Shown here: in pieces, positions 25,408 to 33,955 of the stretch
Layout: every line of letters begins with the position of its first letter
How positions within the stretch are numbered: the stretch's first letter is position 1
Assembly: GCF_030929495.1 (NCBI RefSeq)
Contig: NZ_JAVFWN010000002.1
Coordinates: 434,001-498,000, forward strand
Length of the DNA: 64,000 nucleotides
Direction of reading: 5' to 3'
Source of the DNA: Nocardioides sp. LHD-245
GTDB lineage: Bacteria; Actinomycetota; Actinomycetes; Propionibacteriales; Nocardioidaceae
Position numbers and translations under genes: made by a program
The notes under the pieces: model-generated
What the model was told of the DNA's origin: nothing
Database searches by the model: none
The model's input: the letters and a program-made list of their open reading frames with translations, nothing else

Positions 25408-25611
25408 GCATCACCTGGTCGTGTGGCCGCCGTGGCGGATGGTCATGGCTCGACTGCGCTGCCGAGTCAGCGGCCGATCGGCACCGGTGGTACCACGCCC
25501 ACCGTACGGACCACATCAAGTCGTACGGCGAGTCGCTCCCATTGTCACCGGTCGCCCCGCCTCGACCCAATCCGGGGGCGAAGGACCGGACCTGACAAGA
25601 TGGGTCCCCAC

Positions 25612-25684
25612 GCCCCAGTAGCTCAGTGGATAGAGCAGCCGCCTCCTAAGCGAAAGGTCGCAAGTTCGACTCTTGCCTGGGGCA
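25612..25684 (+). tRNA. tRNA-Arg(CCT), altered anticodon stem
   Basis: The acceptor GCCCCAG pairs fully with CTGGGGC, the D arm is GCTC/GAGC, and the T arm GCAAG-TTCGACT-CTTGC is perfect. The loop CTCCTAA gives anticodon CCT. The anticodon stem GCCGC/GCGAA has two mismatches at its outer end (G-A and C-A), unusual for a working tRNA. CC but not CCA follows at 25685. The 3' end faces a pseudogene-rich region with integrase fragments, so the 3' half may derive from an integrated element. Confidence 0.85.
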
Positions 25685-25704
25685 CCCTGTGATGTCTCAG
25701 GACA

Positions 25705-26024
25705 TCCGTGGCGATCGGCCAAGGCCTCGCCTCCCTTCGCAGCAGGGGCACAGCTGCGTTGCTCGGCGTACCCACCAAGCCGGTTGAGATCGACCTGCTC
25801 AACGACGTCGTGTTCAAGGGAGCGACGATCCGCGGTGTCTTCGCCCGGCGGATGTACGAGACGTGGCATCAGGTCGAGAACGTCCTCGTCGGCGGCCGGC
25901 TCAACCTCGACTCGGTCATCAGCCACAAGATCCCCGCCCGGGACTACGAGCAAGCCTTCGACTCATGTCCTCCGACCAGGCGATGAAGATCGTCGTCGAC
26001 GACGACGCAGGGGCACCGCGGTGA
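25705..26024 (+). pseudogene. tdh: Threonine 3-dehydrogenase, C-terminal remnant
   Basis: Only the last third of a Tdh-like zinc dehydrogenase is left. The text LLGVPTKPVEIDLLNDVVFK, then GATIRGVFARRMYETWHQVE and SVISHKIPARDYEQAFD, matches the family's C-terminal pattern. After AFD the reading frame shifts by one base and continues as LMSSDQAMKIVVDD to a stop at 26024. The catalytic N-terminal domain and start codon are missing. It begins about 20 bases after the tRNA-Arg gene. Confidence 0.75.
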
Positions 26025-27085
26025 CGATCCCGAGTAGGCCGATCAAGCTCGGCATGGTCATCGACTACGCCGGCGTCTTCGACGAGACCGTCGAGCTGAT
26101 CGTCGCCTATGAACAGGCCCGCCTGGGGATGCTCGCCATCCCGGAGGCCTACTCCTTCGACGCGGTCAGCCAACTCGGCTACATCGCCTCGCGAACCGAG
26201 CGACTGGAGCTGATGTCCTCGATCCTGCCGATCTACTCACGCGCTCCCTCCCGGCCCGCAGGTGGTCAAAGACTTCCACGGAGTGAGGTACGACGCTCCC
26301 CTTGGGCGCATGAGGGAGGTAACCGACGTCTGTCGGCAGGTATGGGGCAGGAAGCCCGTCGCATTCGGGGCGACCACTACGTCATGCCACTGACCTCGGC
26401 AGACGGCGGCTCAGGGCTCGGGAAGTCGCTCAGGCTCATCAACCGCCCGATCCGCGCCGACATCCCGATCTCGGTCGACGCACTGGGCCTCAAGAGCGTG
26501 GCCATGGTCGCGGAGCTCGCCCGGGGCTGGCAGCAGCTGTTCTTCGACCCGCGGAAGGCTGCCGACGTATGGGGAGACGCTCTGGCCGAGGGACTCGCCG
26601 AACGAGACCCCGAACTTGGCCCGCTCGAGATCCAGCTCCAGTGAGCCTCCACTTCGGCGAGCCCTCTCCAGAGGCACTGCAGTCGATCCGCGACCAGGCG
26701 GCCCTCTACATCGGCGGTATGGGCGCGCGCGGCAGGACCTTCTACAGCCAGCTCGCCTGTCGCTACGGCTACGAGCCCGAGGCCACGGCGATTCAGGATC
26801 TGTATCTGACGGGGCCGGAAGGCCGAGGCGGCAGCTGTCGTACCCGAGGAGCTGGTCGACGGAGTCACGCTCCTCGGCGACGAGCACGAGATCCGCCGGC
26901 AGCTCGAGGCCTTCTCCCAGGCGGGAGTCACGACCCTCCTGCTGAACCCGATCGCCTCATCGGCGCCTGAACGCCTGGAGCAGTTCGGCCGGCTGGCCGC
27001 GGTTCTCGCGGCAACACGCCGTACCAGCGGGCTCAGCCCCGTGGCTGTGCCCGCTGGTAGGCCCGCCACGGGCGGTCGGTCGTGA
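26022..27085 (+). pseudogene. LLM-class F420-dependent oxidoreductase, decayed
   Basis: The start (GTG at 26022) leads into IKLGMVIDYAGVFDETVELI and AIPEAYSFDAVSQLGYIA, a clear luciferase-like monooxygenase N-terminus. Around 26260 the usual TAGLDYVSGGRFTLGIG region is missing and the frame shifts. The GPQVVKDFHGVRYDAPLGRM segment is in a different frame, then the original frame resumes (GLGKSLRLINRPIRADIPIS). Two further shifts fall near 26640 and 26820, and the C-terminal GVTTLLLNP part ends at 27085. At least four lesions make it nonfunctional. Confidence 0.75.
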
Positions 27086-27118
27086 CGGGGATGTAACGCT
27101 GCGTGATCGCGAGCAAAC

Positions 27119-27181
27119 TTAGCGGAGCAGTTCCTGGACCGAGCGCAGGTCGGCGCCGCCTTTGAAGAGGTGCGTGGGGCG
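27119..27181 (-). pseudogene. Tyrosine recombinase fragment (minus strand)
   Basis: The minus strand reads THLFKGGADLRSVQELLR and then a stop at 27119. This is the conserved segment between the two active-site histidines of XerC/XerD-type recombinases (pattern HLLEGGADLRTVQELLGH), cut at the point where the second histidine should follow. No other part of the gene is visible. Confidence 0.5.
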
Positions 27182-27248
27182 GCAGTTCCACGGCGGCACA
27201 TTGCCGCCTTCCCGCAAGGAGCTGACAGTCGTCTGTTCGTCAACCGTC

Positions 27249-27400
27249 GCGGCCCAGGTCGCTGAGTGGGCCGGGTACACCGTCGCCGTCCTGCTCCAGG
27301 TGCATCGGTCGGCAAGATGAGGCCGTCAAGCGCGCATCGAGGATGCCTCGCCCTGCCCCGCAAGCCACGGTTCAGGGCAGGCACGAGACTCCGACCAGGG
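27249..27400 (+). pseudogene. Phage-type integrase C-terminal fragment (plus strand)
   Basis: The frame AAQVAEWAGYTVAVLLQVH matches the C-terminal QVAEWAGHSVxVLLxxYAKC pattern of actinobacterial tyrosine integrases. A one-base shift then gives GRQDEAVKRASRM, resembling the family's final KCIDGR...RRIEDAL stretch. The gene is broken and lacks its catalytic core. Between it and the tRNA lie only pseudogenes, which suits a decayed left end of an integrated element. Otherwise 27086-27511 shows no gene. Confidence 0.5.
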
Positions 27401-27511
27401 ATTCGCCCCGTCTCCGCCTCGCCGGGCCTCGGACCAGTCCGACTCAAACGGTCAACGCACGCTCGCAGCATCGGCGTCGCGCGCGCATGCGACCTCTGGA
27501 TTCCAGCACCG

Positions 27512-27841
27512 TCAGGCTTCGGACACGAGGTAGACGACCTCGTCGCGGACGACGACGCGGTGCGTGCGCGTCGCCGCGACGGCGGCGCCACTGACCTCCT
27601 GGCCCGTCCGGAGGTCGAACCTCGCACCGTGGAGCGGACACTCGACGTGACCCTCGACGACCCAGCCCCTCGCCAGCGAGGCCGGGTAGTGGGTGCAGGT
27701 GTCGTCGAGCGCGTACACCGCTCCGTCAGCGTCACGCAGGAGCGCGATGTCATCGTCGGTTCCCGCGGCGTCGCGATCGATCCTCAGCCCCCCGGCCGCA
27801 GGTACGTCCGCGAGCGCGGCCAGACGGACCAGGGTCGTCAC
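27512..27841 (-). CDS. Rieske-type ferredoxin
   Basis: A 109-residue soluble [2Fe-2S] protein. The cluster ligands are Cys-x-His in DTCTHYPASLARG and Cys-x-x-His in ECPLHGARFDLRTG. It resembles the ferredoxins that pass electrons from a reductase to ring-hydroxylating oxygenases. The GTG start overlaps the enoyl-CoA hydratase stop (GTGA). It is the last gene of an eight-gene operon. No oxygenase is in the operon, so its partner is elsewhere; the reductase at 56823 is a candidate electron source. Confidence 0.88.
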   Translation of the reverse strand: MTTLVRLAALADVPAAGGLRIDRDAAGTDDDIALLRDADGAVYALDDTCTHYPASLARGWVVEGHVECPLHGARFDLRTGQEVSGAAVAATRTHRVVVRDEVVYLVSEA

Positions 27842-28599
27842 CGCCGGCTCCAGTCGGGCTCACGCCTCTCGAAGAACGCGGCGATGCCCTCGGCCCGCTC
27901 CGGGTGCTGGGCCATCGCCGCGACCGCCTCGCCGGTCGCGGCCCAGCCGACCCCCTCCCGGGCCGAGCGCACCGTCCGGATCGCCGTGAGCGTCGCCGCG
28001 ACGGCGGCCGGCGAGTTCCTCGCGATCCGGCGAGCCAGTCGCTCGGCCTCCGAACGCGCCAGGCCGGGAGCGCAGAGCCGGTTGACCAGCCCGTGCGCCG
28101 AGGCCCGCTCCGCATCGATCGGCTCAGCCGAGAGGGCCAGCTCCATCGCGAGGACGGCGGGCAGCCGGTCCTCGGTGCGGAACAGGCCGCCGCACGCCGC
28201 GACGACGCCCCGCGCGACCTCGGGCAGCCCGAAGGCCGCCTCGGTGCTCGCCACCACCAGGTCGCACGCCAGCACGATCTCGAAGCCACCGCCGAACGCC
28301 GGCCCCTCCACGGCGGCGACCAGCGGCTTGCGCCGCTCGCGCAGGATCACGCCGTACTCGCCCCCACGCTCGGTCGCCGGGCTGCTCGGCTCGTGCAAGT
28401 CGGTCCCGGCGCTGAAGACCGGTCCGTTGGCGGCGAGCACGCCGACGCGATGTCGGGGATCGTCATCGAGCTCGTCCAGCGCCCGGCTGAGCGCGTCGGC
28501 GAGGGCCCGGTCGAAGGCATTGCGCCGGTCCGGCCGGTTGAGCACGAGCGTCCGTACGCCGCCCTCGCCGTCGTGGCGCTCGACCAGCTCGCGCGTCAT
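27838..28599 (-). CDS. Enoyl-CoA hydratase/isomerase family protein
   Basis: A 253-residue crotonase-fold protein. The oxyanion-hole segments are VFSAGTDLHEPSS and EGPAFGGGFEIVLACDLVVA. An acidic residue in the second catalytic position lies in GLPEVARGVVAACGGLF. It hydrates or isomerises an enoyl-CoA in a beta-oxidation-like sequence. The start overlaps the stop of the acyl-CoA dehydrogenase (ATGA) and its stop overlaps the Rieske ferredoxin start, so translation is coupled. Substrate unknown. Confidence 0.9.
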   Translation of the reverse strand: MTRELVERHDGEGGVRTLVLNRPDRRNAFDRALADALSRALDELDDDPRHRVGVLAANGPVFSAGTDLHEPSSPATERGGEYGVILRERRKPLVAAVEGPAFGGGFEIVLACDLVVASTEAAFGLPEVARGVVAACGGLFRTEDRLPAVLAMELALSAEPIDAERASAHGLVNRLCAPGLARSEAERLARRIARNSPAAVAATLTAIRTVRSAREGVGWAATGEAVAAMAQHPERAEGIAAFFERREPDWSRR

Positions 28600-29822
28600 G
28601 GCCGGTCCAGCTCCGAGGCGGCGGCCAGCTCGGCCCGCGCGACGCCGCGCAGGTGCACCTCGTCGGGACCGTCGAAGATGCGCATCGCTCGATGCCAGCC
28701 GTACATCGCGGCCAGCGGCACGTCGTCGGAGACCCCGGCCGCGCCGTGGACCTGGATGGCCCGGTCGATCACCTCGAGCGCCACTCGCGGCACCGACACC
28801 TTCGCCATCGACACGAGGGTGGCGGCGGCCCTGTTGCCCTCCTCGTCGATCACCCGGGCGGCGTGCTGGCACAGGAGGCGGGCCTGGTCGATCGCGATCC
28901 GCGACTCGGCGATGTCGCGCTGCAGCATGCCCTGCTCGGCCAGGGGCTTGCCGAACGCGACGCGCGACTGGGAGCGGCGTACCAGCAGGTGGAGGGCGCG
29001 CTCGGCCGCGCCGATCGCCCGCATGCAGTGGTGGATGCGGCCCGGCCCCAGCCGTGCCTGGGCCAGCGCGAACCCGCCGCCCTCCTCGCCCAGCACGTGG
29101 GACACCGGCACCCGTACGTCGGAGAAGGTGACCTCGCAGTGACCGTGCTGGTCGTGTCGCCCGAAGACGGGCACGTCCCTGACCACGGTGACGCCGGGCG
29201 TGTCGCGGGGCACCAGCACCATCGACTGCTGCCGGTGCCGGGCGGCCGAGGGGTCGGTCTTGCCCATCACGATGAGCAGGCGGCAGCGCGGGTCGGCGAT
29301 GCCGGAGGTCCACCACTTGCGGCCGTTGACGACGTACTCGTCGCCGTCGCGCTCGATCCGCGTCTCGACATTGGTGGCGTCGCTGCTGGCCACGGCCGGC
29401 TCGGTCATCGCGAACGCGGACCGGATCGTGCCGTCGAGGAGCGGGTCGAGCCAGGTCCGCCGCTGCTCCTCGGTGCCGAACAGGTGCAGCAGCTCCATGT
29501 TGCCGGTGTCCGGCGCGGCTCCGTTGATGGCCTCGGGGGCCAGCTCCATGCTCCAGCCGCTGATCTCGGCGAGTCCGGCGTAGTCGAGCTGGGAGAGGCC
29601 CGACTCGGCCGGGAGGAACAGGTTCCACAGGCCGCGGCGCCTGGCCTCGGCCTTGAGCTCCTCCACGGCCGGGGGAAGGGTGTGGTCCTCCGGACCGTGC
29701 TCGGCCCGGTAGGCGTGGTAGGCGGGCTCGGCCGGCAGCACGTGCTCGTGCAGGAAGTCGACCATCGCCGCCCGCAGCTCCACGGCGCGCGGCGAGGGCG
29801 TCAGGTCGAGGCCGGCCCTCAT
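28596..29822 (-). CDS. Acyl-CoA dehydrogenase, ACAD10/11-like
   Basis: A 408-residue FAD enzyme with AFAMTEPAVASSDATNVETR (FAD contact), RKWWTSGIADP and the C-terminal RIFDGPDEVHLRGVAR. The sequence style (PDTGNMELLHLFGTEEQRRT, then GPGRIHHCMRAIGAAERAL) is that of the ACAD10/ACAD11 subgroup rather than short-chain enzymes. ACAD11-type dehydrogenases act after phosphorylation of a hydroxyacyl-CoA. The start overlaps the nitroreductase stop (ATGA). It is part of the TetR-site-controlled eight-gene operon. Confidence 0.9.
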   Translation of the reverse strand: MRAGLDLTPSPRAVELRAAMVDFLHEHVLPAEPAYHAYRAEHGPEDHTLPPAVEELKAEARRRGLWNLFLPAESGLSQLDYAGLAEISGWSMELAPEAINGAAPDTGNMELLHLFGTEEQRRTWLDPLLDGTIRSAFAMTEPAVASSDATNVETRIERDGDEYVVNGRKWWTSGIADPRCRLLIVMGKTDPSAARHRQQSMVLVPRDTPGVTVVRDVPVFGRHDQHGHCEVTFSDVRVPVSHVLGEEGGGFALAQARLGPGRIHHCMRAIGAAERALHLLVRRSQSRVAFGKPLAEQGMLQRDIAESRIAIDQARLLCQHAARVIDEEGNRAAATLVSMAKVSVPRVALEVIDRAIQVHGAAGVSDDVPLAAMYGWHRAMRIFDGPDEVHLRGVARAELAAASELDRP

Positions 29823-30493
29823 CGGCGCACCTCGGTCACGATGTCGGAGAGCGAGGCACGCTCGGTGCGGAAGCCGTTGCTCGGGTGCTCCTCGTCGGGA
29901 TAGCCGAGGGCGACACCGCACAGCACCGCCTCGTGCTCGGGGATCTCCAGCAGCTCGCGCACCTTGCCGGCGTACACGCCCAGGGCGCCCTGCGCGATCG
30001 TGCCCAGCCCCTCGTCGAGCGCGGCGTTCATCAGATTGGCGACGAACGCGCCGCAGTCGGCGGCGGCGTAGGCGCCCTGGGAGCGCTCGACGGTGACGAT
30101 CAGGGCCACCGGCGCCCCGAAGAAGGAGTAGTTGTCGAGCATGGCGGCGGCGCGCGCGGCGTGGTCGGTCCGCTCGATCCCCAGGCTCCGGTAGAGCGCG
30201 TAGCCGGCCTCCCGGCGGCGCTCGAGATGCACGCCGGCGTAGGTCCCGGGCAGCTCGAGGTCGGGCGTCTGGTCCGCTGCGTCGGGATGGGAGGAGACGT
30301 GCGCGGTGAGCTCGCGCGCGAGCCATCGGGTGGCCTCGCCGCGCAGCAGGCGCACGTGCCAGGGCTGCACGTTGCACCACGAGCCGGTGCGCTGGGCGGT
30401 CGCCAGGACCCGGGTGAGCATCTCCTCGGGCACCTCGTCGGGGCGATAGCCCCGGCAGCTCCACCGGGTCTTCATCAGGGTCGCGAAGTCCAT
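29819..30493 (-). CDS. Nitroreductase-family FMN oxidoreductase
   Basis: A 224-residue FMN protein. It has the N-terminal phosphate-binding pattern MKTRWSCRGYRPDEVPEE, the TGSWCNVQPWHV segment, and the late GLGTIAQGALGVYAGKVREL. Members reduce nitro groups, quinones or enones, or desaturate. In a pathway built of CoA thioesters it may act as an ene-reductase or dehydrogenase. The ATG has GAGGAG upstream. A 44-base gap separates it from the SDR upstream. Confidence 0.88.
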   Translation of the reverse strand: MDFATLMKTRWSCRGYRPDEVPEEMLTRVLATAQRTGSWCNVQPWHVRLLRGEATRWLARELTAHVSSHPDAADQTPDLELPGTYAGVHLERRREAGYALYRSLGIERTDHAARAAAMLDNYSFFGAPVALIVTVERSQGAYAAADCGAFVANLMNAALDEGLGTIAQGALGVYAGKVRELLEIPEHEAVLCGVALGYPDEEHPSNGFRTERASLSDIVTEVRR

Positions 30494-30537
30494 GCGGTCT
30501 CCTCGTCGTGGGTGGGGGGGGTACGCCGCTCGGGCGC

Positions 30538-31296
30538 TCAGCGCCAGCCGCCGTCGAGCCGCAGCAGGGCGCCGGTCGCGTAGGAGGAGGCCGAGGAGGC
30601 GAAGAACAGCACGCTGCCGACGATCTCGTCCGGCTCGGCACAGCGTCCGAGGGCGACCTGCGACTCCATCCGCTCCCGCAGGCCGGGCATCCAGTTCTCG
30701 GAGATGTCGGTGAGGAAGGCGCCGGGCTGGACCGTGTTGACCCGCACCCGCGGCCCGAACGCCCGGGCGAACCCCTCGGTGAGCACGTGCAGGCCGGCCT
30801 TCGCCGCCGCGTAGGGCAGCGCGTGCTCGGTGGGCCGGATCGCCTCGACGGATCCGATGTTGACGATGCTGCCGCCGTCGCCCTCGGCCATCCGGGTGCC
30901 GATGGCGGCGGTCAGCCGGAACGGTCCGCGCAGGTTGACCGCGACGACCTTGTCGAACAGCGCCTCGCTGACCTCGGCCAGGCTCGGGTAGTGGGGGGAC
31001 AGACCGGCGTTGTTGACCAGGACGTCGACACGACCGAACTCGTCGTAGACCTCCTCGACGAGGCGGTCGCAGTCGGCCCAGCTGCTGGCGTTGAACGCGA
31101 CGGGCAGAGCGCGCACCCCGTGCTTCTCGGCGACCTCGTCGGCCACCTCCCGGCAGGCGTCCGGCTTGCGGCTGGCGACCACGACGTCGGCGCCCCGGCT
31201 CGCGAAGGCGTGGACCAGCTCGCGGCCCATGCCGCGGCTGCCCCCGGTCACCACCACGGTCCGGCCGGCGAACTCTCCGGGGTCGGTCCGGCGCAT
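30538..31296 (-). CDS. SDR-family oxidoreductase
   Basis: A 252-residue short-chain dehydrogenase with TGGSRGMG, NNAG, a catalytic serine in VNIGSVEAI and YAAAK. It ends LRLDGGWR, a normal SDR C-terminus. It likely oxidises a 3-hydroxyacyl-CoA or cyclic alcohol. The ATG at 31296 follows GAGGA. An ATG at 31341, which overlaps the LLM gene stop, would add 15 residues with no similarity to SDRs and is less likely. Confidence 0.9.
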   Translation of the reverse strand: MRRTDPGEFAGRTVVVTGGSRGMGRELVHAFASRGADVVVASRKPDACREVADEVAEKHGVRALPVAFNASSWADCDRLVEEVYDEFGRVDVLVNNAGLSPHYPSLAEVSEALFDKVVAVNLRGPFRLTAAIGTRMAEGDGGSIVNIGSVEAIRPTEHALPYAAAKAGLHVLTEGFARAFGPRVRVNTVQPGAFLTDISENWMPGLRERMESQVALGRCAEPDEIVGSVLFFASSASSYATGALLRLDGGWR

Positions 31297-31337
31297 GAGG
31301 TCCTCCTCGGTCGTCGTCGATCCCACGTTCGGCCCTC

Positions 31338-32306
31338 TCATCGCGGCGCCAGGTCGCGCAGCGCCCGGCGGTGGTCGGTCCCGACGTCGAGCAGCATCGC
31401 GGTCGGCGTCCCCACGCCGGCCTCGACGAAGCGCTGCAGGTGCTCGCGCATCCGCGCCGGCGCTCCGTGCACGACGAGGGCGTCCACGATGTCGTCGGGC
31501 ACGGCCTCGAGGGCCTGGCGGCGCTCGCCGGCGGCCCAGAGCTTCCAGGTGCGCTCCAGCTCGTCGTGGCCCAGCCACCGGTAGAACTCCCGGTAGACGG
31601 GCACGTTGAGGTAGGCGGCGAGCAGCCGCCGTCCTGCGGCCCGGGCCCGGTCGGCGTCCTCGGTGGGCGCGACCAGCACCCGGGCGGCGACCTCCTTGCC
31701 GGACCGGGCGCCGTCGGTGCCGCGCACGAAGGGCACCATCCGGGCCGCGTCCTCGGCGGAGACCAGGGTCAGGATGGCGCCGTCCCCCTCGGTGCCGCCC
31801 AGCTCGAGCATGCGCGAGCGCAGCCCGGCCACCAGGATCGGCACCGGCTCGGGGGGCACCGTCTCGCAGCGGTAGCCGCCGACCCGGAAGGTGTCGTAGG
31901 ACTGCTCGACCCGCTCCCCGCTCAGCGCGGCGCGCAGGAAGCGCAGCATGTCGCGGGTGCGGGAGAAGGGTCGCTCGAAGGCGATGTCGTTGAGCCGGCC
32001 CACGATGATGTCGGACCCGGAGCCGATGCCGAGGGTGAAGCGTCCCGGCGCCAGCGACGCGAGCGTGGAGGCCGTCTGCGCGAGCAGGACGGGTCCACGG
32101 GTGAAGACGGGCGCCACGGCGATGCCGAGCCTGATCCCACGGGTCACGGCGGCCGCGGCCGCCAGCGGGGTGAATCCCTCGGGACCGGTGCCCTCGGCCG
32201 TCCAGATCCCGCTGTAGCCGAGATCCTCGATCTCCCGGGCGAGGTCGGGGACCGCCCGCAGCGGGACGCCGTCGAGGGGCAGCGTCATGCCCCAGCGAGC
32301 CGTCAC
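31338..32306 (-). CDS. LLM-class F420-dependent oxidoreductase
   Basis: A 322-residue luciferase-like TIM-barrel protein. It has IWTAEGTGPEGFTPLAAAAA near the N-terminus, the LAPGRFTLGIGSG motif, and PVPILVAGLRSRMLELGG. These features fit the coenzyme F420-dependent branch common in actinobacteria. It would reduce or oxidise a carbonyl or alkene intermediate. The GTG start overlaps the ligase stop (GTGA). Unlike the decayed LLM gene at 26 kb, this one is intact. Confidence 0.88.
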   Translation of the reverse strand: MTARWGMTLPLDGVPLRAVPDLAREIEDLGYSGIWTAEGTGPEGFTPLAAAAAVTRGIRLGIAVAPVFTRGPVLLAQTASTLASLAPGRFTLGIGSGSDIIVGRLNDIAFERPFSRTRDMLRFLRAALSGERVEQSYDTFRVGGYRCETVPPEPVPILVAGLRSRMLELGGTEGDGAILTLVSAEDAARMVPFVRGTDGARSGKEVAARVLVAPTEDADRARAAGRRLLAAYLNVPVYREFYRWLGHDELERTWKLWAAGERRQALEAVPDDIVDALVVHGAPARMREHLQRFVEAGVGTPTAMLLDVGTDHRRALRDLAPR

Positions 32307-33955
32307 GACCGGGCCCGGAGGGCGTGACGGCGGATCTTGCCCGTCTCCGTGCGCGGCAGCTCGTCGACGAAGTCCACGATGCGCGGCCAGGCGTGCCGCC
32401 CCAGGCCCTCACGCACCGCCTCCTGGATCTCGGCGGTCAGCCGCTCCCGGTCAACGGTGCCGTCGGCCACCACCACGGCGCGGACGGCGGAGCCGCGCTT
32501 GGGGTCGGGGGCCGCGACCACGGCGGCGTCGGCGACGCCCGGCCGGCCGAGGATGATCGCCTCGACCTCGCTGGGGCCGACGTTGTAGCCGGAGGTGACG
32601 ATGAGGTCGTCCTCGCGGCCGACGAAGCGATAGCGCCCGGCGTCGTCGATCTCGGCCAGGTCGCCGGTGAGGAAGTACTCGCCGCGCCACCGGTCCTGCC
32701 ACAGGTCGTCGCGGCCCTGGTAGCCGACGGACGCCTGGTACTGCGGACGCCGCACCGCGATGATGCCGCTGCGCTCCTGCGGCACCCCGTCGGCGTCCAC
32801 GAGCTCGACGTCGAAGCCGGGCACCGCCGCGGCGAGCGCGCCGGGCTCGACCGGCTCGTCGGTGCCGGTGAGGTTCGCCAGCACCATCGCCAGCTCGCTC
32901 TGGCCGTAGCCGTCCTGCAGGTCGTGCCCGGTGAGCCGCCGCCAGGCGCTGGCGAGCGGCGCGTCCAGCGGCTCCCCGGAGCTGGAGGCCCCCCGCACCG
33001 AGCGCGGGATGCCGGCCCCCCGCTCCGCGGTGGCCACCAGCCGGCGGTAGGCACTGGGAGCGGCGCCGATGAAGGTGACCCGCTCCCGGTCGATGATCCG
33101 CAGCCAGGCCTCGGGATCGAAGTCGCCGCTGTAGGCGACCCGCGCATGGCCCAGCGCCTGGGGACAGATCCCCACGGTGTAGAGACCGTAGGACCAGCCC
33201 GGGCTGGCGCCCGCGAAGATCAGGTCCTCGGGCTGCAGTCCGAAGACGTGCCGGATGTAGGGCTGCACGGTGAGGATCAGCTGATGCGCCTGGAGGCAGC
33301 CCTTGGGAGCACCGGTCGTGCCGCTGGTGTAGATGAGGGTGGCGGGATCCGACGGCAGCGTCTCGACCGGGCTGGTCAGCGCGTCGTGGGACTCCAGCTC
33401 GGCCCAGAAGCTGCGGTCGCCGTGGCGCAGGCCCCGCCCGCCCGGGCCGGCGACGGTGTAGACCGCCGGGTCGATCCCGCCCGCGGCGAGCGCGGCGTCA
33501 ACCTGGTCGCGGTGGTGGTGGTCGACGACCACGACCTTGGGGTCGCCGCCGGCGAGCCGGTCCGCGAGCGCCGTCGTCCCGAAGCCGGCGAACAGCGGCA
33601 TGTAGACGAACCCGGCGCGCCAGGCCGCCAGCGCGGCGATATAGGCCTCGGTCTGCTGCCCGACGACTCCGGCGACGCGATCGCCGGGCCGCAGGCCGGC
33701 CTTGCGCCAGGCGGTCGCCAGCCGGCTCGACGTCTCGGCCAGCTCCGCGAAGGTCCACCGCTCGGAGGAGCCGTCCGGATGATGGAGGATGTAGGCGAGC
33801 CGCGCGCGGTCGCGCCCCCACCTGTCCGCCGCCTCGTGGGCGGTGTTGAGCCCACGGCTCAGCGGCCAGTCGAGCCGTGCGACGGCGGCCTCCCAGAGAT
33901 CCTGGGTGGGCAGCTCGCGCTCCGCGCGCAGCTCTGCCAGGAACGCTTCGCTCAT
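32303..33955 (-). CDS. Acyl-CoA ligase (benzoate-CoA ligase-like AMP-forming)
   Basis: A 550-residue adenylate-forming ligase. It has the P-loop IYTSGTTGAPKGC, QDGYGQSE, GDLAEIDDAGRYRFVGREDD, and the C-terminal catalytic lysine in RTETGKIRRHALR. It resembles the benzoate-CoA/medium-chain acid ligases and should activate a free carboxylate to a CoA thioester. The start at 33955 has GGGAG nine bases upstream; an ATG three codons earlier is too close to it. The stop overlaps the LLM start and the start overlaps the CoA-transferase stop. Confidence 0.92.
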   Translation of the reverse strand: MSEAFLAELRAERELPTQDLWEAAVARLDWPLSRGLNTAHEAADRWGRDRARLAYILHHPDGSSERWTFAELAETSSRLATAWRKAGLRPGDRVAGVVGQQTEAYIAALAAWRAGFVYMPLFAGFGTTALADRLAGGDPKVVVVDHHHRDQVDAALAAGGIDPAVYTVAGPGGRGLRHGDRSFWAELESHDALTSPVETLPSDPATLIYTSGTTGAPKGCLQAHQLILTVQPYIRHVFGLQPEDLIFAGASPGWSYGLYTVGICPQALGHARVAYSGDFDPEAWLRIIDRERVTFIGAAPSAYRRLVATAERGAGIPRSVRGASSSGEPLDAPLASAWRRLTGHDLQDGYGQSELAMVLANLTGTDEPVEPGALAAAVPGFDVELVDADGVPQERSGIIAVRRPQYQASVGYQGRDDLWQDRWRGEYFLTGDLAEIDDAGRYRFVGREDDLIVTSGYNVGPSEVEAIILGRPGVADAAVVAAPDPKRGSAVRAVVVADGTVDRERLTAEIQEAVREGLGRHAWPRIVDFVDELPRTETGKIRRHALRARS

